Positions 41,584 through 64,000 of a DNA stretch of 64,000 nt are shown one piece after another. How positions within the stretch are numbered: position 1 is the stretch's first letter; each line of letters starts with the position of its first letter. The stretch is from assembly GCF_036324505.1 (NCBI RefSeq), contig NC_086368.1, positions 17,969,878 through 18,033,877 on the forward strand, read 5' to 3'. The stretch is from Eleginops maclovinus. Taxonomy: Eukaryota; Chordata; Actinopteri; Perciformes; Eleginopidae. The position numbers and the translations under genes are program-made. Below the pieces are notes generated by a model. That model had not been told where the DNA came from. It searched no databases and worked only from the letters and a program-made list of their open reading frames with translations.

Positions 41584-43406
41584 TCGGGGGTGACCACAGT
41601 TTGGTTAATTTAATTACGCATCAGATTCCCTTTAACCACATTTTACCATATTTTTCTTTAACTTTCTTTTTTTCTTTAACGTAACTTTGTAAATGTGCAC
41701 AATCTGATAAATACAGACAGAAATGTTTGAACTACAGTGAAAACACATTCCAGGGGCAGCTAATGCTGAACCGCTCATGGAGTCATGTCAGGTCAGCCTG
41801 CTGGCATGAGACCAACAATATAAAGCTTTAGGTTACAAAGATGGAGCACAGAGCTGCATCTGAATGCCAAAAAGTGTCAGTTTCCTTATGTACATCAGAA
41901 ATGAATATCCTGTGAAATATGAAATCATATTTGGAAATATTCACATTAAAATCATGAATTCAAAGACGCAAAATGTTTTATCATTCAGACCATTAACATA
42001 AGATGCATGAGACAAATTACAAAGAAACTATTTGAATATTCTGTTGCACCATTTATTAAAAATGCATTCAGGTTTCCCAGAAGCATTAAGTTTTAACAGT
42101 TGGTGAACACTGGTAGTCATATATGAATTTGATTAGTCATCCACTATAATTATTACTAAATGAAAGATTCAGAATGACGCTGAAATCATAACTGTCAACC
42201 TGCCATTTCCAGACGCTTGTCCAGCAGGATGATAATTGTCCGTTATTAGCGAAAGGGAACATCTTCTACTCTGTACTGCTATTAGTTCTGCAAAAGATAA
42301 AATGTCAGTATCTTTGGATTGAAAAATGTTGGTGTGAAAATGTATAAGACAGATTGAGGGGGGAGGGTTTGCATGAGTGAGGAGTTGTGTGAGTTCAGTG
42401 GCTCTCTGCAGGCTGGTGTGTCTGAGATTCGGTTGGACTCTGATCTTGAGGTTTATTTAAGCTGAATTCCGTGGGCTCATCAGGACCGGGTTACAAAAAT
42501 CCTCCTATAGAACTAGAAAGAATGTGCAGCGCATACAGTTCTGCATAAGGCACAAAGGCATGTCTTTAGAGGTGGGGGCAGGCATCAAAAGACAGGCAGA
42601 GGAGGGATTTCTTTAGAGGCTGGGGGCAAAGGAGGTATTTCGGAGCTCCATTCAATGCCACTGAGAGGAGGGGAGGCAGACAGTTTTGTGGTGAAGGGTG
42701 CATTTCCAGGGGATGTTAGTTAGGAGTTACTTACTCTCCGTTATTCTCCTCTGACCCTGAGGGGCTACAATTAGTTAAAAATGGACAACAATTTCAGCGA
42801 ACAAAGTAGCTGTAAGCAGTGTCTAATTATGTGTTTGTGAAAAACTCTAACTCCTCTTGTGGGCACTCTTAGGTGGGGGGCTGCTGTACGAACACATAAT
42901 GAATGAAAATGTTTTTAAAACAACATTGTAATAATATACAATTATAGGAGAAGTTATCATTGTTGCCAAATACTTGACACCTGAAAATGCCCTTGTTATC
43001 TGCTTACAACTACAATATAGTTAAGCATTTAAACACCATATAAAAACAGAGGGACCTCATGTAATGTGAACATTTGTAATAAATTACATTTTTAGAATAC
43101 ATTTTCTCTGCATTGTTTTGTATCTGAGTATATGTAATTATGTTTTGGAAACATAAATGATTTTGGCTTATTGAATTTCTGATGCACTTGAAATATTGAC
43201 TAAATATAATTTCACATAGTCTCTATGATGAAGTGATTGTATAAATCGTATAATAAAATCTGACTATGAATCTTATTGTATTATAGACATTTTTTAATGT
43301 AAAAGAGACATCTGAGGATTGTTTTTACGTATTAAAGTGAATAACTGGTCTGTTTGGTGTTCGCCAGTTGATTTTATCAGTCCCTGTTAAATGGCAGTCT
43401 CTGACT
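41584..43406. other. mst1 3' flank / UTR, nothing else seen
   Basis: AT-rich spacer between the hmga2 promoter and the mst1 stop. Its right part should be mst1 3' UTR; I cannot fix the poly(A) site. No exon found on the plus strand. Confidence 0.4.
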
Positions 43407-55110
<11,704 letters not shown>

Positions 55111-56624
55111 TGTTCGAGGTCTTTGGACGAGGAAAGCAGATTTAGCGGGACAGATGTCTGACTGGGATCTCCGAAGTCCTTCTTAAAGATTAAACTCCGA
55201 TCACAGTCCGACCTGATACAGACAAAAAGAAAATACCCTTTAACCGTCAGTACGATGTTAGAAATCCAGGCAGAAAAGGCAGAAAGCATACAACCCTGAC
55301 ACCCACCCGAGCCCTTACTCAAACAGAGGCCCTAATCCCCAAAACACAACCAATCAATACTGCGTGTCAATCATTAATGGAGAGTGGCACAGCCGTCCTC
55401 TTGTAGGTCTATTTTTCGTATGCACTTTGGCAAAGGGTTACTAAAGATTTAACCACAAAAACACCATTCGTTTTTAAGTCATAAAAAAGCAATTCGCTTT
55501 AGAAACGCTAGACGTCAGTAGAACATTTTCCAGTGGAGTTTTTGTATCCTGTTTTCCGGGATATAAAGTGAAACTCCTTGGTGAAGCTGACTTCATGACT
55601 TGACTGTCCTGCTTTACTTTTATCATCGTTTCATCACTACAGACTGTCAGGTAACACATACTCATCGTGTTTATGCTCAAGTGCTGAGAGCAATATTAAA
55701 TATCAATTGATCTAATCTGGATTTTGGACGGGCTGTTTAACCTCACAGCTGGCTACAAACTGTGATTTTACTCTTAACACTGAACTACACAACAGTTTGC
55801 TGCAGCGAAAAACAAAATGAAAGTCCAGCGCTTCGATGCCTAGGGAGTGTGGACAAGTTAACAGCAACATGTATTTGTGGAGCAACATAACATGTTTAAC
55901 TCGCTGAAACTGTGCCAGAGAAAGTGTTGTTGTGAAATCGGAATCAACATTATTAATGTGATCAGATACCTCCTGCTACTTTAAAAGGCTAACATCTAAG
56001 TATTAAACTGGATTATTTCCATGTAATGTTATAGGTGCTTCTACTCCTCTTTTCAACAGCACACTTTAATTTTAACCTTAGCTCTAAGCATTCAATGAAT
56101 GCTAAACACTAGTTGTTCACAGCTACAAGGACATTTTCCCAGTTTTTAATCAATAAGTACATATTTGAGGTTCTCCCTACTTTGTACTTCAACTCCACCA
56201 CATTTATCTGACATCTTTACTAGTCGCTTTGTAGATTTAAATTATGAATACACGTAATTAAGTTATACAATGTTAATAATTAGGATACCTAAGAATCAGA
56301 AACAGGTTCATTGCCAAGTAGGTTAACACATAGGAGGAATTTGTCATCGTGTTATTGGTGCATACATAAACACACAGTATAGTAGTATAAGAAATAATGA
56401 AATTACTATTTAAATTAATAATGCATCCAGAGTTTAAATGCAAAAATAAAAACACATTCATGATTATTAATGTGCCATTTTGCATTATAAGTACTTTTAT
56501 TTGTAGTATTGAGTCTTTTTTTATGCTAATTCTTGTGTACTTTTACTCTACCCCACTATAATAACAACAGTCTGTACCAGTTTGAGGGGAAGTGAAGTTT
56601 TTTTTTCTTGTTTTTCTCTTCAGG
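55111..56624. promoter_or_regulatory. Divergent mst1 / abhd14b upstream region
   Basis: The two genes point away from each other with 1.5 kb between their start codons. A plus-strand donor (ctgtcag|gtaaca, about 55651) probably ends an abhd14b non-coding exon; the acceptor ctcttcag at 56623 precedes its start codon. The shared upstream DNA at about 55.1-55.65 kb may be a bidirectional promoter. Confidence 0.45.
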
Positions 56625-58917
56625 ATGTCAGCTGTGAGGATGACAGAGGGGAGTGTGCAGGTGGAGAGCTGCAAAGTGCCACTATTCTACAGACAGAGTG
56701 AACCTGCCGCAGGGGAAGTGAGGATGTCGGTTTTACTCCTCCACGGTATCCGTTTCTCTTCAGAGAACTGGCTCAACATCGGCACTCTGGAAGCTCTTGC
56801 CAAAGCAGGCTGCCGCGCGGTCGCCATCGACCTGCCAGGTCAGTCTGATGGCCCAGAAAGCCTTTTGATGCAAAATGACTCAATTGTGCTGTATGAGTTT
56901 TATTTATTCTCATACACATAAAAAAACATAAACAGAAAAGATGGAAAATAATATAACATGCGAAAGGAGCAAAAGGCCTTAGAGGTTCATCACGATTCTC
57001 CACCAGTATTTATTAAAACACTAACATAAAGATTAACTTGTTTGATCACAATTTGGGATAAAAGTTTCAACCTGTAATAAAAAAGTAAAATGATGTAAAA
57101 TAATCATAATTAACTCTGTAATCTTTATTAGTTTGACTATAAGCCAAGGTTCATCTAAAAAGTGTATTTAAGATGTATTCTTTACCTTGACATGGAAATA
57201 ATATTGTTCCAGTTCCTTAATTGAGCCTGTGAGCTGTGTGTCACAGTCTCTGGTGACGGTGTTGGTTAAAATCAGTGTCCAAACCAAAATCCACAACTTC
57301 CTGCTTTTTTAAAGTCCACCTGTACCCTTCATCCTCATGTAGTATCTGTGCCTCATGTCTCTACCTCCACATCTATCAGTTCAAAAATCTCTACACTCAA
57401 TCTTCTGGTACCAAGTAAATATGAAACCTCGCCTTGTTTTTCTCTCTCGCCTTCATTAGTCTGCTACCCTCAGTCCCTCTCTGTTTGCAGGACTTGGCCG
57501 CTCTAAGTCAGCCGAGGCCCCGGCAGCGGTTGGAGAATTGGCCCCTGCAGGTTTACTGAGAGAGGTGTGTGAGCAACTGAGCCTCAGCCCGGTGGTGGTG
57601 ATCAGCCCTTCGCTCAGCGGGATGTACTCCCTGCCCTTCCTCCTGCAGCACCAGGCTCTGATACGAGCCTACATCCCCGTTGCTCCCATCTGCACCGACA
57701 AATTCACAGCAGACCAGTACCAGAGTGTAAAGGTACAGTGTGTGTGAGGTTATTATTTACATTCCTTTGAAGTTTCCTGCTCCTCCTTTCCTCTTAACCT
57801 GAGCAACCGTGAATGTCAACCCCGTTTTCCAGCACAACCTTCTCTCGCTTTTACATGCGACGATGAGAGGAGCAGATATCTTGTGACTTTCACACTGTCT
57901 TTCATCCAGCTCCCAACTATTTAAAATTCAATTCCTTAGATGGCAAACCAAGTGAAGCTGCATTATCCATGAAGGAGACATATTAGTTACTCAAAAGTAG
58001 TTCCCCTGCAAAAACAAGCGAACTGCGTAATGTTAAGTGATTCAGTGAGTGAGTATTTAAACACGAAAGCAGTGACATGATATCATGCGAGTGAGATGTT
58101 GATATAAAAAGCAATAACGATTGTTAATAAACAAAGTTAATAAAAAGCAAGTAGTGAAATGTAAATCGTTACAGTACAGGATGAATTTAGCAGGGAGAGA
58201 ACTTACTTTCAACTTGACTCAAACAACAAGGCATCAGTAATTACAGCAACATTGGGCAACATTTCTGTACAATGAGTATGATTACTTTTAGGGGCATCCT
58301 GATTTACAGTCTGAAATGCAAATTGTTAACAAAATGACTATTTGTAGCATTATGGAAGTTATCGTTTCAACTTTTATTAAGCTCGACATCTTAAACCTGA
58401 TGCTAGATGTTATCAGGAGGTAAAAGTTGATGAAGCGTGGATCGTAGGCACACATCCAAACATAAGATAGGACAATGGCGTACACATTGCAGAAATACCG
58501 AAAGTAGAGATGAAACGCTAAAATGACAAAGCTTGTTCCACAGTGACTTTTTTTTCAAGCTGTACGACCATTTGACAAACCCTTCAGATAAAGTATTCTG
58601 GTGCTTTAAACAGTGGTTGTGGTAAAATAGAGGACATCTACAAAACCCTGTTAGCAGGTTTTCTTAAGAGACAGAAAGGACTATGGACATTTTAAAAGTA
58701 TTTTTTACCCAGGTTTTGTGTCCCGTCTATCCTTCAGGTCCCATCACTGATTGTTTACGGGGACCAGGATGCTCAGCTTGGAGAACTGTCGCTAAGCAAC
58801 CTGAAGAACCTGGCCAATCACAGCGTGGTGGTGATGAAAGGGGCGGGTCACCCTTGTTACCTGGACGACCCGGACACTTGGCACAAAGCTCTCACCGACT
58901 TCCTGAAGACGCTGTGA
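56625..58917 (+). CDS. abhd14b: Alpha/beta-hydrolase ABHD14B
   Basis: Cytosolic and nuclear alpha/beta-hydrolase, reported in mammals to remove acetyl groups from lysines by passing them to coenzyme A. Three coding exons: 56625-56838, 57491-57732 and 58738-58917, giving 211 aa (human 210). Family blocks: [14 protein letters not shown] with the oxyanion-hole strand, [13 protein letters not shown], the nucleophile elbow [13 protein letters not shown] (catalytic Ser in SLS), VAPICTDKF, the acid in LIVYGDQD, and the histidine in [11 protein letters not shown]. All three catalytic residues are present. I chose the ATG at 56625, directly after an acceptor; the upstream in-frame ATG at 56592 is intronic. 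A second ATG at 56639 is possible. Confidence 0.95.
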
Positions 58918-59056
58918 ACCCCTTGCTGTGCGAGGGAATCTCAACAATCACACATAAATAACTCAGGGGAGCCTCACAATTATTAATCAATATTAATTAA
59001 TCAGAAATGTGGGCCACAGACGCCTGCACAGCTTGATTAAGACTTTGTGTGGCAAG

Positions 59057-59062
59057 AATAAA
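59057..59062 (+). terminator. AATAAA poly(A) signal of abhd14b
   Basis: Canonical signal 140 nt after the abhd14b stop. It faces the opposing end of the cacna2d2 transcript less than 200 bp away. Confidence 0.7.
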
Positions 59063-59243
59063 ACTGGAAATAACGAGTGTTCTAATGTTGAGAGAAGATG
59101 ACAAAACACATTTTGAGAAACACGCTGATTCCCTTAGTGGCCTTATATTTCCTTTGTAACTGGTAAAGAACAAGTCTCCCCCAGTATCTCGACTGAAAAA
59201 ACAAACAGCACACACTGACATGAAGTGAAAAATATGAACATTA

Positions 59244-61088
59244 TTTAATAACTGATTCTCTGTAATAAACAATTTGAAAATATTTTACAAGGAGTCACAG
59301 ACACAATATTTTACAAATTTTGCCCTCTTCTTTTTTTCTTTTTTTTTAAGCTTCATCTGTACAAAAGAATGGAGCGACATGGACCGGTGCCCACAAAAGA
59401 AGGAGCTAAATCATCCACACACACCAACATTCACACTCACACACGTACAAGAAAAATAAAGAAATAATAATTCAATACATTTTTGACTTCAGATCTCAAA
59501 CTTATCAACAGTGCTGTATTCCTATATTTTTTTAAACTTCACTTAAAATTTGACTGATTTACTTTTTTTTTTACTCTAAATGTAGCTGTTATTTTTTTAC
59601 ACACTTGTCAAACATGGTCACATAGCACCAGACTACAGACTACAGAATAACATACACACTGTGTCTTTCCCACAGAGACGCACCAACACAGATGCAGCGG
59701 GGGTCGGGGAGGGGGCAAGAGGCTTTATGAAAACCATTCCCCTACTAATTTTAGGGTTGAGTCCTAAAGCAGACCCCCTCCCTTTCATCATCCCCAAGCT
59801 GGTCCAATTTTATATTTTTATTTTGGCAAAAGTAAATTTGTCAAACCACAGAAATCAGTCGCGAGTTTCTTCAGAAGACGCTTCCCTCCATTGGGATGCA
59901 CACACAGACATCACTACATGATTCCTCCCTGACCTTCAGTCCGACGGCTGCTCTGTGGAGACCCACTCCCTGAGCTTGCCTCTGACATTTCACCCGCTCT
60001 CAAAAAAACACACCTGGGAAGTGACGTCCTTGGCTTACTTCTGCCTGGTGCTTGACATCTCCCAGCCGGGCATGAATAAGTGTCATCATTACATGTTTGC
60101 TCATAGGTGTGTTGTGCATAATGTCTTGGTGCAGGAGCGAAAAAACTGTAGGCCTACATATTCAGTTTATGTGTGAGGACTGTAAGCGTACAGGGCCAGT
60201 TAAAGAGAGGAAGTTGCAGGGGGTACATTTCCACAGGCACGTGTAGCGCTCGTTTACAGACAGTGGAAATACAGACAGGATTCAATGGCACAGGACAGAG
60301 ACAAACAAATGTCAGAAAAGTAAAACTGCATCCAGTTATCAACACTTCCAAATTGAAAATACAATAATTTTTAACAGTCTCTTGTTTTGTTTTTTTAGAT
60401 TCAGTTTTGGAGCCGCGTTGCAGTTTCTCTGCCAACATGTTTGTCACATCAAATAGTACCAACAACTGTACAGAGTGTGTGGTTAAGTTCAAATAGTCAC
60501 GTGAATCGTCCCACCTGAGCAAAACAGTGAGGTCTGGGTGGGTGTGAACATCGAAGGTCAGAGGCTTTTGAAATGGAAAACTCCCACCTGGCTTTCAAGC
60601 ATTTAATAAAAAAAACAGGCATCAATCAAGAACGAATCATCCAAGACGCGAAAATACAAAATAAGAGCTCACTATACTTACTGCAGAACACCAAGAAAAC
60701 CCGGGGGAGTGAATATTTTGGAGGACCTTTTTGAGTGAGTGTACATGAGGGAGGGAAACGTATCAGAGCTCTGTACTGTGTAACACTAAGGCATTTTGAG
60801 AGGCTTTATTAGCTATGTTGCATTTGAAGCAGAAAACACTGATGAACTACGGTACACATTCTTTCGGACACCTCGGCTCCCTCAGATTAACATTTAGGCA
60901 GAATAATGGTTAAAGATTAATTATTTTAGTTTTAGTAAAATCCTTTTTTTTTTCTCCCTTCCACAACATTGGATTTCTGTTGATACACAGGGCCAGGAAA
61001 AAAAAAACCCAGCTATGCTGCCACAACTGTCATCCTTCATACACAACTCATTTTTATTGACATTTCCTTTGAGGGTTTAAATGAAAAG

Positions 61089-61181
<93 letters not shown>

Positions 61182-62930
61182 CAGAACGATAGCAGTCAGT
61201 TGGCCCTAAAAACGCTCTATGGCCAGTAAAGTCGCTGTATACTGATATCGATCATAGCTCTAAACACGGCTTGGTAAAGGAACGGTATAGTAACTCCATA
61301 TGATGGCAGTCAGCTGGCCGAGATGGAAAATACATTGAGCTAGAGCCAGTCTGACGGCTCTATGTAAAGCTATATCTATAGCCAACAGATTCAGCCTCAC
61401 ATCCAAAGCCTCAAACATGGCTGCTCTATAAAGGTACTATACAGTAGCTCTACTCGTATACAGCCCATGTGGTCCAAAAACAAAGTGCATCAAGGCACTA
61501 TGAAACAGAGCGGCTCCTAAACATCGTAATGATCAAATGATTTACTGCCACGGATTACAACCACACTACTACTGTACGTGATCACCATATTTAGTTGCCT
61601 TTTTCTGCACTTTTGTTGGAAATGTTGATAAGCCCCTATCCCCCAGCAGCGAATGGTTTTGATGTTTGAACAGCATCAGTTGAAGGTAAAAAGAAAACCC
61701 TAACCAGGACTATATGAGACAGTCATGAGGCAGAGATTTCAGTGTGACCAGAAGGAAAGCACATATATAATTGTGATGAGGAGAGTTAGTAGAGGTTACT
61801 GGAGAATCCTCATGAATATTGGCAGAGGTGAGCTTTTGCTTCTTAGAGCACAGGGATTTCTTTTTTTTTAAACATCCGTCCAAAAGCAGAGGTCAGAATG
61901 GTCGATTGATCGTAAAGGAGAATAATACACGACACTGAAGTGAGCAAACACTGATTCATATTTCACAGCTGTCACTAGTGTTATAATAAGCCAGATAGCA
62001 CTAGCCTCAAATAGTAAATATGAGGAAAAATACTTTAAGAAATGTGATTACCATCATGTAATTACAATAATCCCCAGTGGACGTCTTCGACGAGAATTAA
62101 TCTGTAATTAGACGCTGCACAAAATGAATCAGCATTCAGTGTTTCTCTCCATAGTTAATCATTAATCTAGAATTGGAAACCATTTCCTCCTCTTGTTTTG
62201 GCTATAAAAAAATAAGACCACATGAAAGTCTATCTCATTTTGGCAAGTTGATATAGTGCATAAATTAATTCATGTCTTTTGAAATAAACACCTTAACGAC
62301 TTCCTTTTCAAATGAAAACCTAAATACACTGAATGCTTGGAATACTCATCACTTCAGCGGTTTATACTTGACATTTTGTATACTTGACAGTTTCTTTTTT
62401 TAAAATGTTTTTTCTTTTATGGTGGCGGCTATAACTGGCTGATGGTCCACAGCCTACGAGAGGCAGTTGACAGAGCAGCAAGACTCTGAGATGGAGGAGA
62501 AGAAGAAGTCCCACCGTCTGCCTGACGGACAGAGGCGAAGAGGACCTCAACTCCTCAGTCTGTGTGAGGCGGGAGGGTCTGAGATGAGGACACGGCCTGT
62601 CCTTTTTACCCTCCCTTCTCTCGATAAAGGGGGTGATATTTTCTGTTTTCTGACATTGCCTCTGAGGATCCAGGTGGTGCAGCACCACCCACTCCTCCTG
62701 CAGATGAAGGTTAACTGGCTGAGTACACAAACGTCCGGCAGTTGTCACTAAGCAAAAAGGACTGAAGCGAGCTGGGTAGCGCGGCACTCAGGGCTTCCAA
62801 CTTGCTGTGAAGGGAAGTCCCTTTATTACCTATGACTATATAAGGGGGGGCAGGGGATAGGAGCATGGAGGTGGGGTTGGAGGGATTTGGGTCAGGAAGG
62901 CTAAAAGAAGATAGGTGGAGGAAAATGGAA
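59244..62930 (-). other. cacna2d2: cacna2d2 3' UTR
   Basis: About 3.7 kb with no supportable exon, from the stop codon to a minus-strand ATTAAA at 59244-59249. It contains the AC microsatellite at 61091-61179. The end point is inferred. Confidence 0.5.
61091..61179. repeat. (AC)44 microsatellite
   Basis: Uninterrupted AC dinucleotides over 89 bp in the cacna2d2 3' UTR. Confidence 0.98.
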
Positions 62931-64000
62931 TTAATGTAGTAGAGAGTGAAAGTGGGGGCTGATGGCCGGATAGAGCAGGAGCAGCTGGATGAGCAGTAAG
63001 GTGTAGAGGGACGGACGGAAAGAGTGGCCCCGCCCACAGTCTGATGAGTTCTCCTGCAAACAGAAAACTGAAGCTGTGATGACACATCTACAACATCGGA
63101 CCTGTGTTTAACACTGCATGCTGAGGGAGACAAACATATATTCTTCCTGCATTGTTACTGATCTACTTTAGTTGTATAATGAGCCAGGAAGCACTTACTC
63201 ACTTTATGTTGAACTATTTGTTTTATTGTGTTTGTCTCTTATAAGCTAAACCTTTATGTTAAACCTCTAGGAGGTAAATGGAAATTTTCTCTCAATCAAT
63301 TCATATTTATATCCTCCATAAATACATATACAAATGTTAAAGAAACATTGAGTGAGACACATTTATTTTCTTTTTTGCAAAGAGTTACTAGATGAGAAGA
63401 TTGACTACCCTCGTGTCTGTCTATTAAATATAAAGCTAGAGCCAGCAGGGGTCCGTTCCACAGACAAACATGAGGGGGTGCTACAGGATAACTTACACAA
63501 TGAGTTAAAGATAATAGGAAGAGGTTTTGGACAATGCCTGTATCTCTGTTGGGATTTGGGATTAATCTTCTCGTCGAACAAGAAAGCATATAAGCCTTTT
63601 TCTCAAAAGGTCAAATTATTCTGTTAAAGTCAAAGAATTACAGTTGTTATGTAACCTAATAACTGTATGTCCGTTCTCATACTATTTTGTATGCGAGGTT
63701 AATGCTGAAATTATTCATCTTGACATTAAACGGGTTTTTCAGTACACAATATATCACTTAATTTCTAATGATAAATCTAAATAGAAGTTTGATTTTCAAA
63801 GTCAAACTTTTCCCAGCTTGCTCAGAGTCATTAGACAGGATGTGAGATCAAGTCATCGCAAAACAATTTGACTGAAAGTGGATTAGCTATCACATTTGAA
63901 TAAAAGTGCTTATTGATATTGTGTGTGAAAATCTTACAGCGAGGTTATTGTCAAAGCAGGTGGCGGGTCCTTTTCGATAGCGCGCCACAGTCAATTCTTC
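62931..64000 (-). CDS. cacna2d2: Voltage-gated calcium channel alpha2delta-2, C-terminal exons (partial)
   Basis: Auxiliary subunit of high-voltage-activated calcium channels, attached to the outer membrane face by a lipid (GPI) anchor. Two exons are in the window: 63938-64000 (cut by the window edge) and 62931-63053. They read ARYRKGPATCFDNNLA, then ENSSDCGRGHSFRPS, then a hydrophobic tail TLLLIQLLLLYPAI and stop. The Tyr-Arg-x-Gly-Pro run, the conserved cysteines and the DCGRG motif before a hydrophobic GPI signal fit alpha2delta-2. In humans CACNA2D2 is close to C3orf18 on 3p21.31, which supports the choice. Assignment to alpha2delta-2 rather than a sister subunit rests on a short segment. 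Confidence 0.78.
63054..63937 (-). other. Last intron of cacna2d2
   Basis: No exon seen. An open frame at 63352-63627 on the plus strand has no recognisable content. Confidence 0.55.

Noticed and set aside
56592..56624. Upstream in-frame ATG for abhd14b
   Set aside because: The codons between form a polypyrimidine tract and acceptor (ctcttcag), so they are intronic.
62362..62787. 141-aa minus-strand open frame
   Set aside because: It lies in the cacna2d2 3' UTR, overlaps a 94-aa frame on the other strand and has no domain, splice context or family similarity.
63352..63627. 91-aa plus-strand frame inside the last cacna2d2 intron
   Set aside because: No family similarity and no splice sites; probably chance.

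Overview
The window is vertebrate nuclear DNA, most likely from a spiny-rayed (percomorph-type) teleost fish. The evidence is spliced genes with GT-AG introns whose proteins are plainly vertebrate, compact introns, long CA/GT/GA microsatellites, a Tc1 transposon, a hAT-type MITE, a tRNA-derived SINE, and promoters rich in TTAGC/GCTAAC words. I rebuilt genes exon by exon from splice sites and reading phase. Nine known genes or relics are recognised, plus one gene I cannot name. 

Layout from left to right: (1) 0.6-2.2 kb, minus, an unrecognised multi-pass membrane protein (six exons, all phases consistent). (2) 2.96-4.4 kb, plus, rbp7 (cellular retinol-binding protein). (3) 5.3-7.5 kb, plus, cenps (histone-fold CENP-S/MHF1). 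(4) 9.5-12 kb, minus, tardbp (TDP-43), with its 3' UTR to about 8.37 kb. (5) 15.7-18.4 kb, minus, gnb1 (G-protein beta 1, all 340 residues), with a 2.3-kb 3' UTR and a distant non-coding first exon near 22.4 kb. (6) 24.4-24.7 kb, plus, a broken calml6 remnant. (7) 27.2-31.75 kb, plus, the C3orf18 orthologue, with a Tc1 element in an intron that itself carries a nested MITE. (8) 35.6-38.9 kb, minus, hmga2 (three AT-hooks) with a roughly 3.2-kb 3' UTR holding three let-7 seed matches. (9) 43.4-55.1 kb, minus, mst1 (four kringles and a dead serine-protease domain, 710 aa). (10) 56.6-58.9 kb, plus, abhd14b. (11) 62.9-64 kb, minus, the last two exons of a cacna2d2-type calcium-channel alpha2delta gene, with about 3.7 kb of 3' UTR, running off the window. 

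The genes are not an operon and do not share one pathway. The interest lies in gene order: genes found on human 1p36 (RBP7, CENPS, TARDBP, GNB1, CALML6) are followed by genes found on human 3p21 (C3orf18, MST1, ABHD14B, CACNA2D2), with an HMGA2-type gene between them. I see no wholly new system. The best leads are the unnamed membrane gene, the calml6 relic, several near-perfect inverted repeats that look like template-switch products, a strong splice donor just after the tardbp stop codon, a GC-AG intron in mst1, and the let-7-site-bearing hmga2 3' UTR.
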